Positions 55,465-64,000 are shown, numbered from the stretch's first letter. The stretch is 64,000 nt of DNA from Azospirillum brasilense (GCF_001315015.1 NZ_CP012916.1:378501-442500); one strand, 5' to 3'. Translations and numbers: made by a program. Notes: generated by a model from the sequence alone, not told the origin.

Positions 55465-57585
55465 TCAGGCGGCCGCGGATGGTTCGGAAAGACACATGGA
55501 CAGAGGCGGACAAGCGAGCCAATCGGTGTCGGGTTCCATCGCATCCTCCCAGCGCCGCAGCTTGTCCGGCGGAAGGCCCAGCGCCTGGCACAGGCGAAAA
55601 GTCCGGGCGTCGAGGGGGACGATGGCCTGATAGGCGTGCTCGAAAGCGGCGCAGCCGTTGACCGCATCGGCCAGCGTTGGTGCATCCGGGGCCACGGATG
55701 GTCCCAGCAGCGCCCAGCCCGCCACGCCGAGCGCGCGCAGCCGACCCATCAGCGAATGCGCCACGCCATGCCGTACCGTCACCACCAGATCGAAGACCGC
55801 CAAGGTGCCGACCGCCATGTCCTCCTCGTCCACGCCCAGCGGGCGCAGGGGCGTTCCCAGATAGGCGCTGCGGCGGGTCAGTGGGTGTTCGGGCAGCACC
55901 AGCGGCAGCGGATGGGGGATGATCGACGCAAAGACCTCCGCCGCCGCCTCTGTGAGGGACAGATGACCGCCGCCCAGCGCCACGAGATGCGCGTCATAGC
56001 CCTTCCCGGCCAGCCAGCGGGCCATGCGGACGGCGGTATCCAACCCCTCCGTGTCGGCAGGCTCCGCCACCAGCGCCGCCAGACGACGATTTCCCGCCGG
56101 GGGGAGCAGCGGCAGCACCGAGGGCAGGCGATGCACCGTCTGGTAGACATCTTCCGGCATGGCGACCCCGGCGCGATAGCGGTCGATGGGCGCCGCCGCC
56201 CAGCCGCCGTTGGACGGCCGCGACCACGCCGCGGCCATCTCCTCGCGCAGCGCGAGCAGGGCGGCATCGGCGCTGGCCGGCGGTTGCACCGCGTCGGGCA
56301 ATGCGAGGCCGAGGCTCAACCGGGCCTCGGCGCAGGACTTCCGGGGGTCCCGCTCCAGCAAGGGGGTGCCCACCGGCTGGCGCCGCACGAGGTCGAGCAG
56401 GACCGTCGTCGGCAGCATCGTCATCGCCGCCCCTCCGTCAGGCAGGGGGAACGGCGCGTCCGCCTGCAGCCCAACAGGCATCCCGGACCAGGACAACGCA
56501 CAGCCGCCCCCAGCCGCCCGCGCCGTCACCTCGGCGCGCACCAGCGTCGCCTGCGCCGTTGCACGCTCCAGAACCCACAGCGCGCCGCGCAGCAGGCCAT
56601 GGCGCATCAGCAGGTCGTAAAGGCCGGAATCCATCACCACCAGCAGGCCGGGGCACTCCCCATAGCCGGGACGCTCCGGCGCGCGCAGAGCGCGGCGCAC
56701 GAAGGTGGCGAGTGGCACCTCCTCCTCCCCCAACGCCGGGTCGGTGACGCAGCGAACGGAGGCACGGTCCGGCATATAGACAGCGTAGCGTCGACCGACC
56801 GCCACCTCCGCCCGCAACACGGCCCGGACCGTGAACAGCGCGGGGTGGCGCTTCTGGATGTGGGTCAGGATGGGGCGGTAGTCACGCTCCGACTCGGTCA
56901 GCATGCTCTCGCCACGGCGGCGGTAGCCGAATCCGGTGCCCGGCACATGCACGCCGTGAAAGCCGCGCTCCAGCCCTTGGAGCCAGAATTCCCAGTCCTC
57001 GCTGCCCTGTCGCATCGCCTCGTCGAAGCGGGCGCCACTGTCCAGCAGGCGGCGCGAGGCCATGCTACCCGCCTCGCTGACGTTGCGGAACAGATGCTCC
57101 AGTGGCGAATAGGCGCCCGACATGTCGCAGAATTCGAAAAAGCCGAACTTGTCCACATCCGGATAGACCCAGCCAACCTCCACCCCCGCCGACCGCAGCG
57201 CGTCCAACATCCGTTGCAGCAGATGGGGGTGGATGCGGTTGTCGGAATCGAGGAAGTAGATGGCTTCCAACGCCGGAAAGGCGTTCAATGCGAAGGCGAT
57301 CCCGCTGTTGCGCGCCGCGCTCAGCCCGGCGTTGCGTTTGTGCAGATAATAGACCCGCCCCGGATGGGCCGCCGCGAACTCCCGGCAGACCTGCCCGGTC
57401 TCTGCAAAGGGGCAGCCGTCGTTGACCACCACCACGGCATAGGCAAAGTCCGTATCCTGGGCGAGCGCGGTGGACAAAGCCTCGACCAGCAGACCCGAAT
57501 GCTTGTAGGTCGGCACGACAATGGCCGCGCGGACATCTTCGCCGTCACCGGACCTTGAATCGATATCGGTTCCAATGGAATGCAT
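55465..57585 (-). CDS. Two-domain glycosyltransferase (GT2 N-terminal domain)
   Basis: This 706-residue protein has an N-terminal GT2 domain in about residues 18-270: AAIVVPTYKHSGLLVEALSTAL, VVVVNDGCP, LHKRNAGLSAARNSGIAFAL, the DxD motif as YFLDSDNRIHPHLL, and GSEDWEFWLQGLERGFHG with the ED catalytic-base region. The remaining 400 residues are less clear. They include RLAALVAEPADTEGLDTAVRMARWLAGKGYDAHLV and later Rossmann-like stretches, suggesting a GT-B-like second half. It is cytoplasmic. It heads an operon with the unassigned 514-residue gene (16 bp gap) and the ABC protein. Such enzymes build O-antigen, capsule or flagellin glycans; which one is unknown. Confidence 0.85.
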   Translation of the reverse strand: MHSIGTDIDSRSGDGEDVRAAIVVPTYKHSGLLVEALSTALAQDTDFAYAVVVVNDGCPFAETGQVCREFAAAHPGRVYYLHKRNAGLSAARNSGIAFALNAFPALEAIYFLDSDNRIHPHLLQRMLDALRSAGVEVGWVYPDVDKFGFFEFCDMSGAYSPLEHLFRNVSEAGSMASRRLLDSGARFDEAMRQGSEDWEFWLQGLERGFHGVHVPGTGFGYRRRGESMLTESERDYRPILTHIQKRHPALFTVRAVLRAEVAVGRRYAVYMPDRASVRCVTDPALGEEEVPLATFVRRALRAPERPGYGECPGLLVVMDSGLYDLLMRHGLLRGALWVLERATAQATLVRAEVTARAAGGGCALSWSGMPVGLQADAPFPLPDGGAAMTMLPTTVLLDLVRRQPVGTPLLERDPRKSCAEARLSLGLALPDAVQPPASADAALLALREEMAAAWSRPSNGGWAAAPIDRYRAGVAMPEDVYQTVHRLPSVLPLLPPAGNRRLAALVAEPADTEGLDTAVRMARWLAGKGYDAHLVALGGGHLSLTEAAAEVFASIIPHPLPLVLPEHPLTRRSAYLGTPLRPLGVDEEDMAVGTLAVFDLVVTVRHGVAHSLMGRLRALGVAGWALLGPSVAPDAPTLADAVNGCAAFEHAYQAIVPLDARTFRLCQALGLPPDKLRRWEDAMEPDTDWLACPPLSMCLSEPSAAA

Positions 57586-57897
57586 GGGGAAACGAAGTGA
57601 TGACGTTCCGCTGTCGATAGCACCGCTTCCGCTTGGAGCCGATGTGATAAATCGCGGACCAGAGCGGTCCAGTCCGCAACCACCTTTCTGCTCCCCCTAG
57701 CTCAATCAGGCTGGAAGGCAGGCGGACTGATTGAGGCGGTTGATTCCAGCGCCGGGGAGTTTCGCTCTCCCCCGCCCTGCAGATCCGACGCCGCTCCGTC
57801 CCCGTCAGAACTTCGACCCCTTGATAAGCCATGACGTTTGCAATTCGTTTGCGTCCGCGCGATGGCGCGCAACGCAAAAGTGAAATGCTCCCCATTG
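57586..57897. other. Non-coding scar between GT2 gene and IS remnant
   Basis: No gene is supported in this stretch of about 310 bp. Codon-like structure is lost and several frames are interrupted. It is probably junction DNA left by insertion and decay of the IS3-type element to its right. Confidence 0.4.
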
Positions 57898-58008
57898 CCC
57901 GGACGTGAACTGGCTGCCCTGATCGGTGTTGAAGATGTCTGGCCAGCCGTACCGCGCCATCGCCTTCTCCACGGCCACAATGCAGAACTCGACGTCCATA
58001 CTGTTCAA
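57898..58008 (-). pseudogene. IS3-family transposase (OrfB) remnant
   Basis: Read on the minus strand, about 37 codons give SMDVEFCIVAVEKAMARYGW and PDIFNTDQGSQFTSG. This is the rve integrase core of IS3-type OrfB around the second catalytic Asp (NTDQGSQFTS). Sequence on both sides departs from the family and there is no complete transposase, DDE Glu or terminal repeats. It is a dead fragment that ends 12 bp from the stop codon of the efflux MFS gene. Confidence 0.8.
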
Positions 58009-58019
58009 CAGCCGTCAAA

Positions 58020-59609
58020 TCAGGACCTTGCGCGTCGCCCAGTCGTGCGGCGGGAGAGGCCGATCTTGATGCCGACCAACACGGGAGCGGCAATGACGAA
58101 GAGCAGGGCGACGGCGGTGAACGCCGTGTCGAAGGCGATCACCGTGGACTGCCCCGTCACGGTCCGGCCCAGAAGGCTCGTTGCGACCCGGCTCGCGGCG
58201 GCCGCCTCCAGCCCCTTCGCCGTCAGCGTCGCTGCGGTGGACACCAGCCACTCGATGGGCATGGAGCCTCCCGCGGTGACGTTGGCGCCGAGGACCGCAA
58301 CGTTGGCGGAGATGTCATGGTCGATCAGGGTCTGGAGCGCCGCGACTCCCATCAGGCCGCCAAGCTGGCGACCGGTGTTGAAGAGGCCGATTCCGGCCGC
58401 CAGACTCCGGCGGTCGAGGGTGCCGAAAGCGATCAGGGTGATCGAGAGGAACAGGAAGCCGAGGCCAAGACCGCGCAATAGGATCGCCGCCATCATGTCG
58501 TCAGCACCGCTCTCGGCGGTCGAACCGGACAGCATCCACATGGCGCCCGTGATGGTCAGGATGCCGAATGGCACTGTGGCGAACGGAGGGACGCGGCGCA
58601 CCTGAATCAGAAAAGCGACCATCAGGAGCGAGCCGATGAAAAGCGCGCCGCTCGGTAACAGCAGCAGGCCGGCCTCGGTGGGCGTGAAGGCGAGGACGGA
58701 CAGGGCGAACGACGGGATCAGGAACGCACTTCCGAACAGAGCGGCGCCGGCAACGAAGCTGACGATGAAGGCGAAGGAAAAGGCGTCTGATTCGAACAGG
58801 GTGACGTCGAGCAGGCCCTGGCCCTTCATCAACGCCTGTTGGCCGAGAAAAACCAGCAGAGCGGCTGCGCCGGTCACGGCCAGCCACAGGATGCGGGGCT
58901 CCTCGAACCAGTCCCACCGGCTGCCCTGGCTGAGGACGCAGGTGACGCAGAAGACCGTGACGGCAATCAGGGCGAACCCGATTCCGTCAAAAGGACGGGG
59001 GGCGGCCTTGGCGGGCATCGGTCCGTCGGCGACCAGCAGAAGCCCCGCGGCCGCCAGGGCCAGCGGAACGACGCTGAAAAAGATCCAGGTCCAGGATTGG
59101 CTGTCGAGCAGCGCCCCCTGAAAGGCCGGGGCGATGGTTGCGGGAGCGACGACGGCCCCCATGGCGAACAGGGCCTGCACGACTGGCTGGCGGGATCGCG
59201 GACAGGCGAGGAAAAGCATAGCCTGCCCCCCGACAAGCAGGATGCCGCCGGCGAAGCCCTGGACGGTGCGAAGGGCGACCAGCAGGTCCAGCCGATCGGT
59301 CGCGGCGGCCATGCCGCACGCCATGCCCATGGCCAAGGTCGAGCCGACGACCACACCGCGCGGAGGGATGCGGGTCATCAGCCAGGGGGCTGCCATGAAG
59401 CCGATGAGCTTGAGCGTGGTGTACCCGATGTCCAGCCAGGCGAACTCGTCGGGGGTCGCGTGGGTGTCGCCCATGATGTCGCCGCGCCCGAGCGACAGCA
59501 CGGTGCCGGCGATCGCCTCCGTCAGTGTGGCGAGCAGGATGCCGGCGACGAGGAGAATTTCGGCCGCGGCCCCGTCGCGGCCCGGCGTGGCGGTGGGGGC
59601 GGTGGTCAT
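58020..59609 (-). CDS. MFS efflux transporter, DHA2/EmrB type
   Basis: This 529-residue inner-membrane protein has about 14 hydrophobic helices, the DHA2 size and layout. Recognisable parts are LATLTEAIAGTVLSLGRGDIMGD, the motif-C-like LRTVQGFAGGILLVGGQAML, PATIAPAFQGALLDSQSWTWIFF and FNTGRQLGGLMGVAALQTLI. Its start overlaps the stop of the HlyD-like gene by ATGA, so the two form an EmrAB-like drug pump that needs an outer-membrane channel from elsewhere. The gene ends beside the IS remnant, so the last residues may have been altered by the insertion. Divergent regulator and redox genes upstream hint at a toxic-compound response. Confidence 0.9.
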   Translation of the reverse strand: MTTAPTATPGRDGAAAEILLVAGILLATLTEAIAGTVLSLGRGDIMGDTHATPDEFAWLDIGYTTLKLIGFMAAPWLMTRIPPRGVVVGSTLAMGMACGMAAATDRLDLLVALRTVQGFAGGILLVGGQAMLFLACPRSRQPVVQALFAMGAVVAPATIAPAFQGALLDSQSWTWIFFSVVPLALAAAGLLLVADGPMPAKAAPRPFDGIGFALIAVTVFCVTCVLSQGSRWDWFEEPRILWLAVTGAAALLVFLGQQALMKGQGLLDVTLFESDAFSFAFIVSFVAGAALFGSAFLIPSFALSVLAFTPTEAGLLLLPSGALFIGSLLMVAFLIQVRRVPPFATVPFGILTITGAMWMLSGSTAESGADDMMAAILLRGLGLGFLFLSITLIAFGTLDRRSLAAGIGLFNTGRQLGGLMGVAALQTLIDHDISANVAVLGANVTAGGSMPIEWLVSTAATLTAKGLEAAAASRVATSLLGRTVTGQSTVIAFDTAFTAVALLFVIAAPVLVGIKIGLSRRTTGRRARS

Positions 59610-60718
59610 TGGTCGCCTCCCTGGGTGATCTCGACACGGGCCGACAGGCCGGGCACGAGGCGGCCGGGCAACGGATTACCGACAAGCCGGATCTTCACCG
59701 GCACGCGCTGAACGACGCGAACGAAGTTCCCCGTCGCGTTGTCCGCGGGCAGCAGACTGAAGGCGGACCCGCTGCCGGGCGCAAGGCTGTCGACCACGCC
59801 GTCGAGCGTCCCGTCCGGATAACCGTCGACGGAGACGCGGGCGCGTTGGCCGGGCCGGATGTGTTCGAGCTGGGTTTCCTTATAGTTCGCCACCACCCAC
59901 ACATCGTCGACCGGAACGATGTCGAGCAGGGAAGCGCCCGGCGCGACGAGGCGGCCGACGCGGACCTGGCGGTTGCCGACGGCGCCGGCGACCGGCGCGC
60001 GCACCACGGTGCTCTCGAGATCGATCTGGGCGAGGTCGCGCGCGGCCTGAGCCTGGGCTACGGCGGCAACGGCCGCGTCGCGTTGCGCGGCAAGGACGGC
60101 GATGCGTTGCTGCTGGGCCTCGACCGTCGCCGAGGCGGCCGACAGGCCCGCCTCCGCCTTCAAGCGCGCAGCGTCGCTTTCATCAAGGTGGGCTTGACTG
60201 ACGGCGTTGCCGCGGATCAATTCACGGCGGCGGTCGTAGGCCTTGGCCGCGAGAGTCATCTCGGCCATGGCCGACCGTCTCTGGGCTTCAGCCTGCCGGA
60301 TCAGGACGTGCTGTAGCCGGGTCTCCGCATCGACGTTCGTAAGCCGGGCCTGGGCCGCCTCGACATTGGCCACCGCTTGGGCCAGCCGCGCGCGGTAGTC
60401 GCGATCGTCGATCCGGAACAGGACGTCGCCGGCTCCGACGGTCTGGTTGTCCTCAACCTCGACGGCCGTGACGTAACCGGCGACCTTCGGGGCGAGCGAG
60501 GTCACGTCGCCGCGGACATAGGCGTTGTCGGTCGCCGTCCCGCCGTTTGAACGGGCCCAGTTCCACCCGCCCGCCGCGACCACGACGGCGCCGAGGCACA
60601 GCAGCACGCCGACCGTCCTTCTTTTTCTGGGGGGAGCCGCGGCGGCGCCGACCGCGGAGCGTTCGCCAGTGACGTTTGTGCCGGCGACGACGGCCCCCCT
60701 GTCCTGGAGCGTGTCCAT
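59606..60718 (-). CDS. HlyD/EmrA-type efflux adaptor
   Basis: This 370-residue adaptor has a short cytoplasmic lead with a Pro/Arg stretch, one N-terminal membrane helix (TVGVLLCLGAVVVAAGGWNWA) and DNAYVRGDVTSLAPKVAGYV, the classic EmrA start of the lipoyl domain. A long coiled-coil hairpin covers about residues 95-210. The second half-lipoyl STVVRAPVAGAVGNRQVRVG follows, then the barrel with VWVVANYKETQLEHIRPGQ. ATG 60718 is chosen; the longer open frame runs into the upstream gene. It is translationally coupled to the DHA2 transporter. Confidence 0.92.
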   Translation of the reverse strand: MDTLQDRGAVVAGTNVTGERSAVGAAAAPPRKRRTVGVLLCLGAVVVAAGGWNWARSNGGTATDNAYVRGDVTSLAPKVAGYVTAVEVEDNQTVGAGDVLFRIDDRDYRARLAQAVANVEAAQARLTNVDAETRLQHVLIRQAEAQRRSAMAEMTLAAKAYDRRRELIRGNAVSQAHLDESDAARLKAEAGLSAASATVEAQQQRIAVLAAQRDAAVAAVAQAQAARDLAQIDLESTVVRAPVAGAVGNRQVRVGRLVAPGASLLDIVPVDDVWVVANYKETQLEHIRPGQRARVSVDGYPDGTLDGVVDSLAPGSGSAFSLLPADNATGNFVRVVQRVPVKIRLVGNPLPGRLVPGLSARVEITQGGDQ

Positions 60719-60786
60719 TCCCTCATTCCTTATCGGGGGTGTCCCAAGCGTCGCCGCCGGTCGCCGCCGCTCCCATCCGCATCGGC

Positions 60787-61233
60787 TCAGGCCTTGGCAG
60801 CCACCGGAAGACGGAAGGGGGCACCCAGCCGGTTGAAGGCGTTCATCGCAGCGATGGCGATGGTGAGATCGACCAGATCCTTCGGCTCGAACGCCGCCGA
60901 TGCCGCCGCGTAGGCGACGTCGGACGCGTGGGTTTCGCTGACACGGGTCACCTCCTCGGCCCAGGCCAGGGCCGCGCGCTCCGTGTCGGAGAACAGGTGC
61001 GGAACCTCCTCCCACACCGGCACCAGCGTGACCTTGTCGATCGACATGGTCTTCCGGAGATCGCGGCTGTGCAGATCGATGCAGTGAGCGCAGCCGTTGA
61101 TCTGCGAGACCCTGAGGAACACGAGGTGGATGAGCTCCTCGGGCAGGTTGGTGCGCTTCGTGACGTAATGATGGACGCCGAAGAGAGCCTTCGCGCCGTC
61201 GGGCGCAACCTCGTACCAAGCCAAGCGTGCCAT
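60787..61233 (-). CDS. AhpD-like carboxymuconolactone decarboxylase family protein
   Basis: This 148-residue all-helical protein has the CxxC redox motif and downstream His (INGCAHCIDLHSRDLRK), as in AhpD-like alkylhydroperoxidases, and LFSDTERAALAWAEEVTRV with FNRLGAPFRLP at the end. It probably detoxifies peroxides or reactive compounds. ATG 61233 is preferred over 61254 because it has AGGAAAGG upstream. It lies between the EmrA-like gene (68 bp) and the NmrA-like gene (82 bp), likely one unit. Confidence 0.85.
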   Translation of the reverse strand: MARLAWYEVAPDGAKALFGVHHYVTKRTNLPEELIHLVFLRVSQINGCAHCIDLHSRDLRKTMSIDKVTLVPVWEEVPHLFSDTERAALAWAEEVTRVSETHASDVAYAAASAAFEPKDLVDLTIAIAAMNAFNRLGAPFRLPVAAKA

Positions 61234-61315
61234 GTTCTTTGCCTTTCCTGACATCAACTGATTACGGTTCCCGCTGCGCCGGCCCATGGCCGCCGCCGGG
61301 TGTTTTCTTAGCCCC

Positions 61316-62068
61316 TCAGCGCACGGTTTGCCGGCCGAGCCAGTCCTCGAACCGGATGGCGCCGAGGCGGGGGTTCCGGCCGGGGGTCAGCGATTGATCG
61401 TTGAGTACGTCGCCGAAGTAGCGCGCGTGGATGTCCGGCACGACCTTGCGCGTGTCGTTCGTCGCCTGCAGGAAGCGCCGGACCAGCTCATCGAGCGGGA
61501 TCGCCTCCGGACCGGCGACTTCGAGCGTGCCATTGACCGGCGACGCGAGCGCGACCTCGGCGAGGGCCGCCACCACGTCGTCGGAGGCGATCGGCTGGAT
61601 CAGTGCCGGCGACAGGCGGATTTCCCCGCCGACCGTGGCCGCCTGCGCGATCCCGCCGACGAATTCGAAGAACTGCGTGGCGCGCAGAATGGTGTGGGGA
61701 ATGCCGGACGCTTTGATGAGGCTTTCCTGGGCGACCTTCGCCCGAAAGTATCCGTTGTCGGGAAGCCGTTCGCTGCCGACAATCGAGAGGGCGAGGTGGT
61801 GGCGGACACCGGCGGCCACTTCGGCGGCAAGCAGGTTGCGACCCGAGGTCTCAAAGAAGTCGAGGACGGCCTTGTCCTCCCAGACCGGCGCGTTCGCCAC
61901 GTCGACGACGACAGCGGCTCCGTCCATCGCCTGGGCCAAGCCCTCGCGGGTGATGGTGTTCACGCCCGTCTTTGGCGAGGCTGCGAGCGCATCGTGGCCG
62001 CGCTCGCGGAGGGTCTGCACCAGCTTCGATCCGATGAGGCCGGTGCCTCCGATGACGACGATCTTCAT
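61316..62068 (-). CDS. NmrA/SDR-like NAD(P)-binding protein
   Basis: This 250-residue atypical SDR has the glycine motif MKIVVIGGTGLIGSKLVQTL, VVDVANAPVWEDKAVLDFF, HLALSIVGSERLPDNGYFRAKVAQE (Tyr-x-x-x-Lys-like pair) and ILRATQFFEFVGGI, as in NmrA-like or quinone-reductase-like proteins. It may be a reductase of xenobiotics or a redox sensor. The start has GGAGAG eight bases upstream. It is divergent from the winged-helix/TPR regulator with an inverted repeat between them. Confidence 0.85.
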   Translation of the reverse strand: MKIVVIGGTGLIGSKLVQTLRERGHDALAASPKTGVNTITREGLAQAMDGAAVVVDVANAPVWEDKAVLDFFETSGRNLLAAEVAAGVRHHLALSIVGSERLPDNGYFRAKVAQESLIKASGIPHTILRATQFFEFVGGIAQAATVGGEIRLSPALIQPIASDDVVAALAEVALASPVNGTLEVAGPEAIPLDELVRRFLQATNDTRKVVPDIHARYFGDVLNDQSLTPGRNPRLGAIRFEDWLGRQTVR

Positions 62069-62165
62069 GGGGGCTCTCCGCTTCTCGACGGAAACCAGCG
62101 CCGTCGATGGAAGGGAGAGTGCCCGCGCACGCCGGAGAAGTCCTCGCGGCGGGCTTGAATTCCCC

Positions 62166-62194
62166 TCCAAGGACGCTTGGATTTCCGTCCAAGG
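62166..62194. promoter_or_regulatory. Inverted plus direct TCCAAG repeats in divergent spacer
   Basis: TCCAAG-GACG-CTTGGA (62166-62181) is a perfect inverted repeat, and a further TCCAAGG follows at 62188-62194. The site lies between the NmrA-like gene and the TTG start of the divergent regulator, a place where that regulator could act on both. Function inferred. Confidence 0.4.
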
Positions 62195-62325
62195 AAGCCC
62201 ATACGGCGCGCCTCGACGCGAACGGTGCAGCCGTGCACGCGCTGCCGTGCTATCAAGGGCGCACATCGTTCGCCCGTCGCCCCGGACAGGGAAGCGAGGG
62301 CGTTCGGTCCAGGGAGGTGCAGGCT

Positions 62326-63936
62326 TTGCCGTTTCGTTTCGGAGAGTGTGTACTCGATCAGGAGCGCCGGGAACTGACCCTGCGCGGACAGGTCGTGGGC
62401 GTTGGCCCGCAGGTCTTCGACCTGCTGCTGCATCTCGTCCGCAACCACGACCGCGTCGTCAGCAAGGACGATTTGCTGGAGGCGGTGTGGAACGGACGGA
62501 TCGTCTCCGAATCGACCATCACCAGCCACATCAACGCGGTTCGCAAGGCCATCGGCGACAGCGGCGGGGAGCAGCGTCTGGTCCGCACGGTCCCCCGCAA
62601 GGGGTTCCGCTTCGTTGGCGCGATAGACGTCGGGGGGGCCGAGGTCGGCGCGATCGGGGAGACACCGCAGCCCGGCGGATCAGGCATCGCCAGCGGCGCT
62701 TCCAGCGAAGGCCGGGAGACGCCGTCCGGACCGGCCCTGCCGGGCAAGCCCTCGATCACCGTGCTGCCATTCCAGAACCTGAGCGGCGACCCGGAGCAGG
62801 ACTATTTCGCCGACGGCGTTGTGGAGGACATCATCGCCGCCCTGTCGCGCATCCGCTGGCTGTTCGTCATCGCGCGCAACTCGAGCTTTGCCTACAAGGG
62901 CCGGGCGGTGGATGTGACGGACGTCGGCCGCGAGCTGGGCGTCCGTTACGTGCTCGAAGGCAGCGTCCGCAAAGCCGGGAACAAGGTGCGCATCACCGGG
63001 CAGCTCATCGACGCGACGAGCGGGATGCATCTCTGGGCCGAGCGCTTCGAAGGCATGCTCGACGACCTTTTCGAGCTGCAGGACCGGATCGCCGAGAGCG
63101 TCGTCGGCGCGATCGCGCCGCAGCTCGAGCGGGCGGAGATCGAGCGCGCCAAGCGCAAGCCGACGGAAAGCCTGGATGCCTACGATTACTATCTCCGCGG
63201 CATGGCGAAACTGCACAGCGGAACCCGCGAGGCGATCGACGCGGCGCTGCCCCTGTTCCACAAGGCGACGGGCCTCGACCCGGAATTCGCATCGGCCTAT
63301 GGCGGGGCGGCCTGGTGCCATCTCTGGCGCAAGGTGAACGGTTGGATGACCGACCGTCCCCGGGAGATCGCCGAAGGGGTACGGCTGGCGCGGTTGGCGG
63401 TGGAGTTCGGCCGTGACGACGCGGTCGCGCTGACGAGAGCCGGGCACGCGCTTGGTCACTTCGTCGGCGATCTCGATGGCGGCATCGCGCTCATCGACCG
63501 GGCCGTGCTGCTCAACCCCAATTTCGCCCCCGCTTGGTTCCTCGGCGGCTATCTGCGCGCCTTCCGCGGTGAAACGGAAAGCGCGAGCGAGCATTTCGTC
63601 CATGCCGCCCGCCTGAGCCCGCTGGACCCGGAGATGTTCCGGATGCAGGCGGGGACGGCACTCGCGCATTTCTTCGCCGGGCGCTACGATTGCGCCGTGG
63701 CCTGGGCGGACAAGGCGTTGGGGAACCTGCCCAGCCTTCTGGTCGCCATTGCCCTGACGGCGGCGAGTCACGCGCTGGCTGGGCGGACGGAAGACGCGCG
63801 GCAGACGATGCAGCAATTGCGCGCGCTCGACCCGTCCTTGCGCGTCTCCACTCTCAGAGAATGGCTGCCGATCCACCGTCCCGAGGATCTCACGCGGTTT
63901 GCGGAGGGACTGAGCCTGGCTGGGTTGCCCGAGTGA
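62326..63936 (+). CDS. Winged-helix regulator with TolB-like and TPR domains (CadC-like, soluble)
   Basis: This 536-residue protein has an OmpR/CadC-type winged helix in residues 1-100 (PFRFGECVLDQERRELTLRG, VVSKDDLLEAVWNGRIVSEST, LVRTVPRKGFRFVG) and a Gly/Pro-rich linker without a membrane helix. A TolB-like/adenylate-cyclase-associated domain follows (ITVLPFQNLSGDPEQDYFADGVVEDII, VRYVLEGSVRKAGNKVRITGQLIDATSGMHLWAERFEG), then TPR-like repeats to the end. TTG 62326 has GGGAGG eight bases upstream and matches the domain start; the frame is open before it. Likely a cytoplasmic ligand- or protein-responsive regulator of the divergent NmrA/AhpD/EmrAB genes (inference). Confidence 0.85.
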   Translation: MPFRFGECVLDQERRELTLRGQVVGVGPQVFDLLLHLVRNHDRVVSKDDLLEAVWNGRIVSESTITSHINAVRKAIGDSGGEQRLVRTVPRKGFRFVGAIDVGGAEVGAIGETPQPGGSGIASGASSEGRETPSGPALPGKPSITVLPFQNLSGDPEQDYFADGVVEDIIAALSRIRWLFVIARNSSFAYKGRAVDVTDVGRELGVRYVLEGSVRKAGNKVRITGQLIDATSGMHLWAERFEGMLDDLFELQDRIAESVVGAIAPQLERAEIERAKRKPTESLDAYDYYLRGMAKLHSGTREAIDAALPLFHKATGLDPEFASAYGGAAWCHLWRKVNGWMTDRPREIAEGVRLARLAVEFGRDDAVALTRAGHALGHFVGDLDGGIALIDRAVLLNPNFAPAWFLGGYLRAFRGETESASEHFVHAARLSPLDPEMFRMQAGTALAHFFAGRYDCAVAWADKALGNLPSLLVAIALTAASHALAGRTEDARQTMQQLRALDPSLRVSTLREWLPIHRPEDLTRFAEGLSLAGLPE

Positions 63937-64000
63937 ACTCAGCCGTTGACTGAAGCGCGCCAGTTCCAGACATGAAGGGAGATTTTCAGCTCCACGTCGA

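Noticed and set aside
57586..57897. Possible second small gene next to the IS remnant
   Set aside because: Short frames here give no family resemblance, no ribosome-binding site and no continuation of the IS3 reading frame.

Overview
The window is GC-rich, densely coding proteobacterial DNA. A MucR/Ros-type regulator, a complete leucine/isovalerate (liu) operon with ETF:ubiquinone oxidoreductase, Azospirillum-like intergenic GC-rich repeats, and catecholate siderophore genes together suggest an alphaproteobacterium of the Rhodospirillales, most likely Azospirillum or a close relative. The genus is an inference from gene content; no rRNA or tRNA gene was seen.

Layout. (1) 1-11.7 kb, minus strand: an iron island. 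It holds isochorismate synthase (its last codons lie outside the window), an RND permease with its adaptor, an EntS-type siderophore exporter, a FepA-type TonB-dependent receptor, and a PepSY/DUF3649/DUF3325 membrane operon. Three Fur-box-like palindromes (1307-1327, 9208-9226, 11662-11682) mark the likely promoters. (2) 11.9-17.6 kb, minus: an orphan peptide-type ABC substrate-binding protein, a large hybrid histidine kinase and a single-domain receiver, arranged as one operon. (3) 18-30 kb: an unusual regulator that fuses an IclR-type DNA-binding domain to a truncated, apparently inactive acyl-CoA-ligase domain. It is transcribed divergently from a Liv-type ABC transporter operon that also encodes two CoA ligases and is followed by an aldehyde dehydrogenase. 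The divergent spacer has IclR-like palindromes, one of them over a promoter -10. (4) 30.2-42.6 kb, plus: leucine/isovalerate catabolism (isovaleryl-CoA dehydrogenase, thiolase, acyl-CoA dehydrogenase, methylcrotonyl-CoA carboxylase beta, methylglutaconyl-CoA hydratase, carboxylase alpha, HMG-CoA lyase), a tandem UspA protein, ETF-QO and an HSD10-like dehydrogenase. A strong bidirectional hairpin closes the block.

(5) 42.6-49.9 kb: single genes. These are a PRC-barrel protein, an IroE-like esterase, an O-methyltransferase, a NodB-type polysaccharide deacetylase, a MucR-family regulator without the usual zinc histidines, and two head-to-head GH1 beta-glucosidases that share a 54-bp identical tract. 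(6) 49.9-57.6 kb: a probable glycan/surface locus with a TPR-glycosyltransferase-like fusion, an SbmA/YddA-type ABC protein with a strikingly degenerate ATPase domain, an unassigned 514-residue protein and a large GT2 glycosyltransferase. An IS3-family transposase remnant lies at its right edge. (7) 58-64 kb: an EmrAB-like efflux pair, an AhpD-like protein and an NmrA-like reductase, divergent from a winged-helix/TolB/TPR regulator.

The leading candidate for a previously undescribed system is the IclR-ANL fusion regulator with its palindromes and the divergent transporter/CoA-ligase operon. I propose that a dead ligase fold acts as the sensor for the acid that the operon imports and activates. 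The ABC protein with a decayed ATPase domain is the second candidate.
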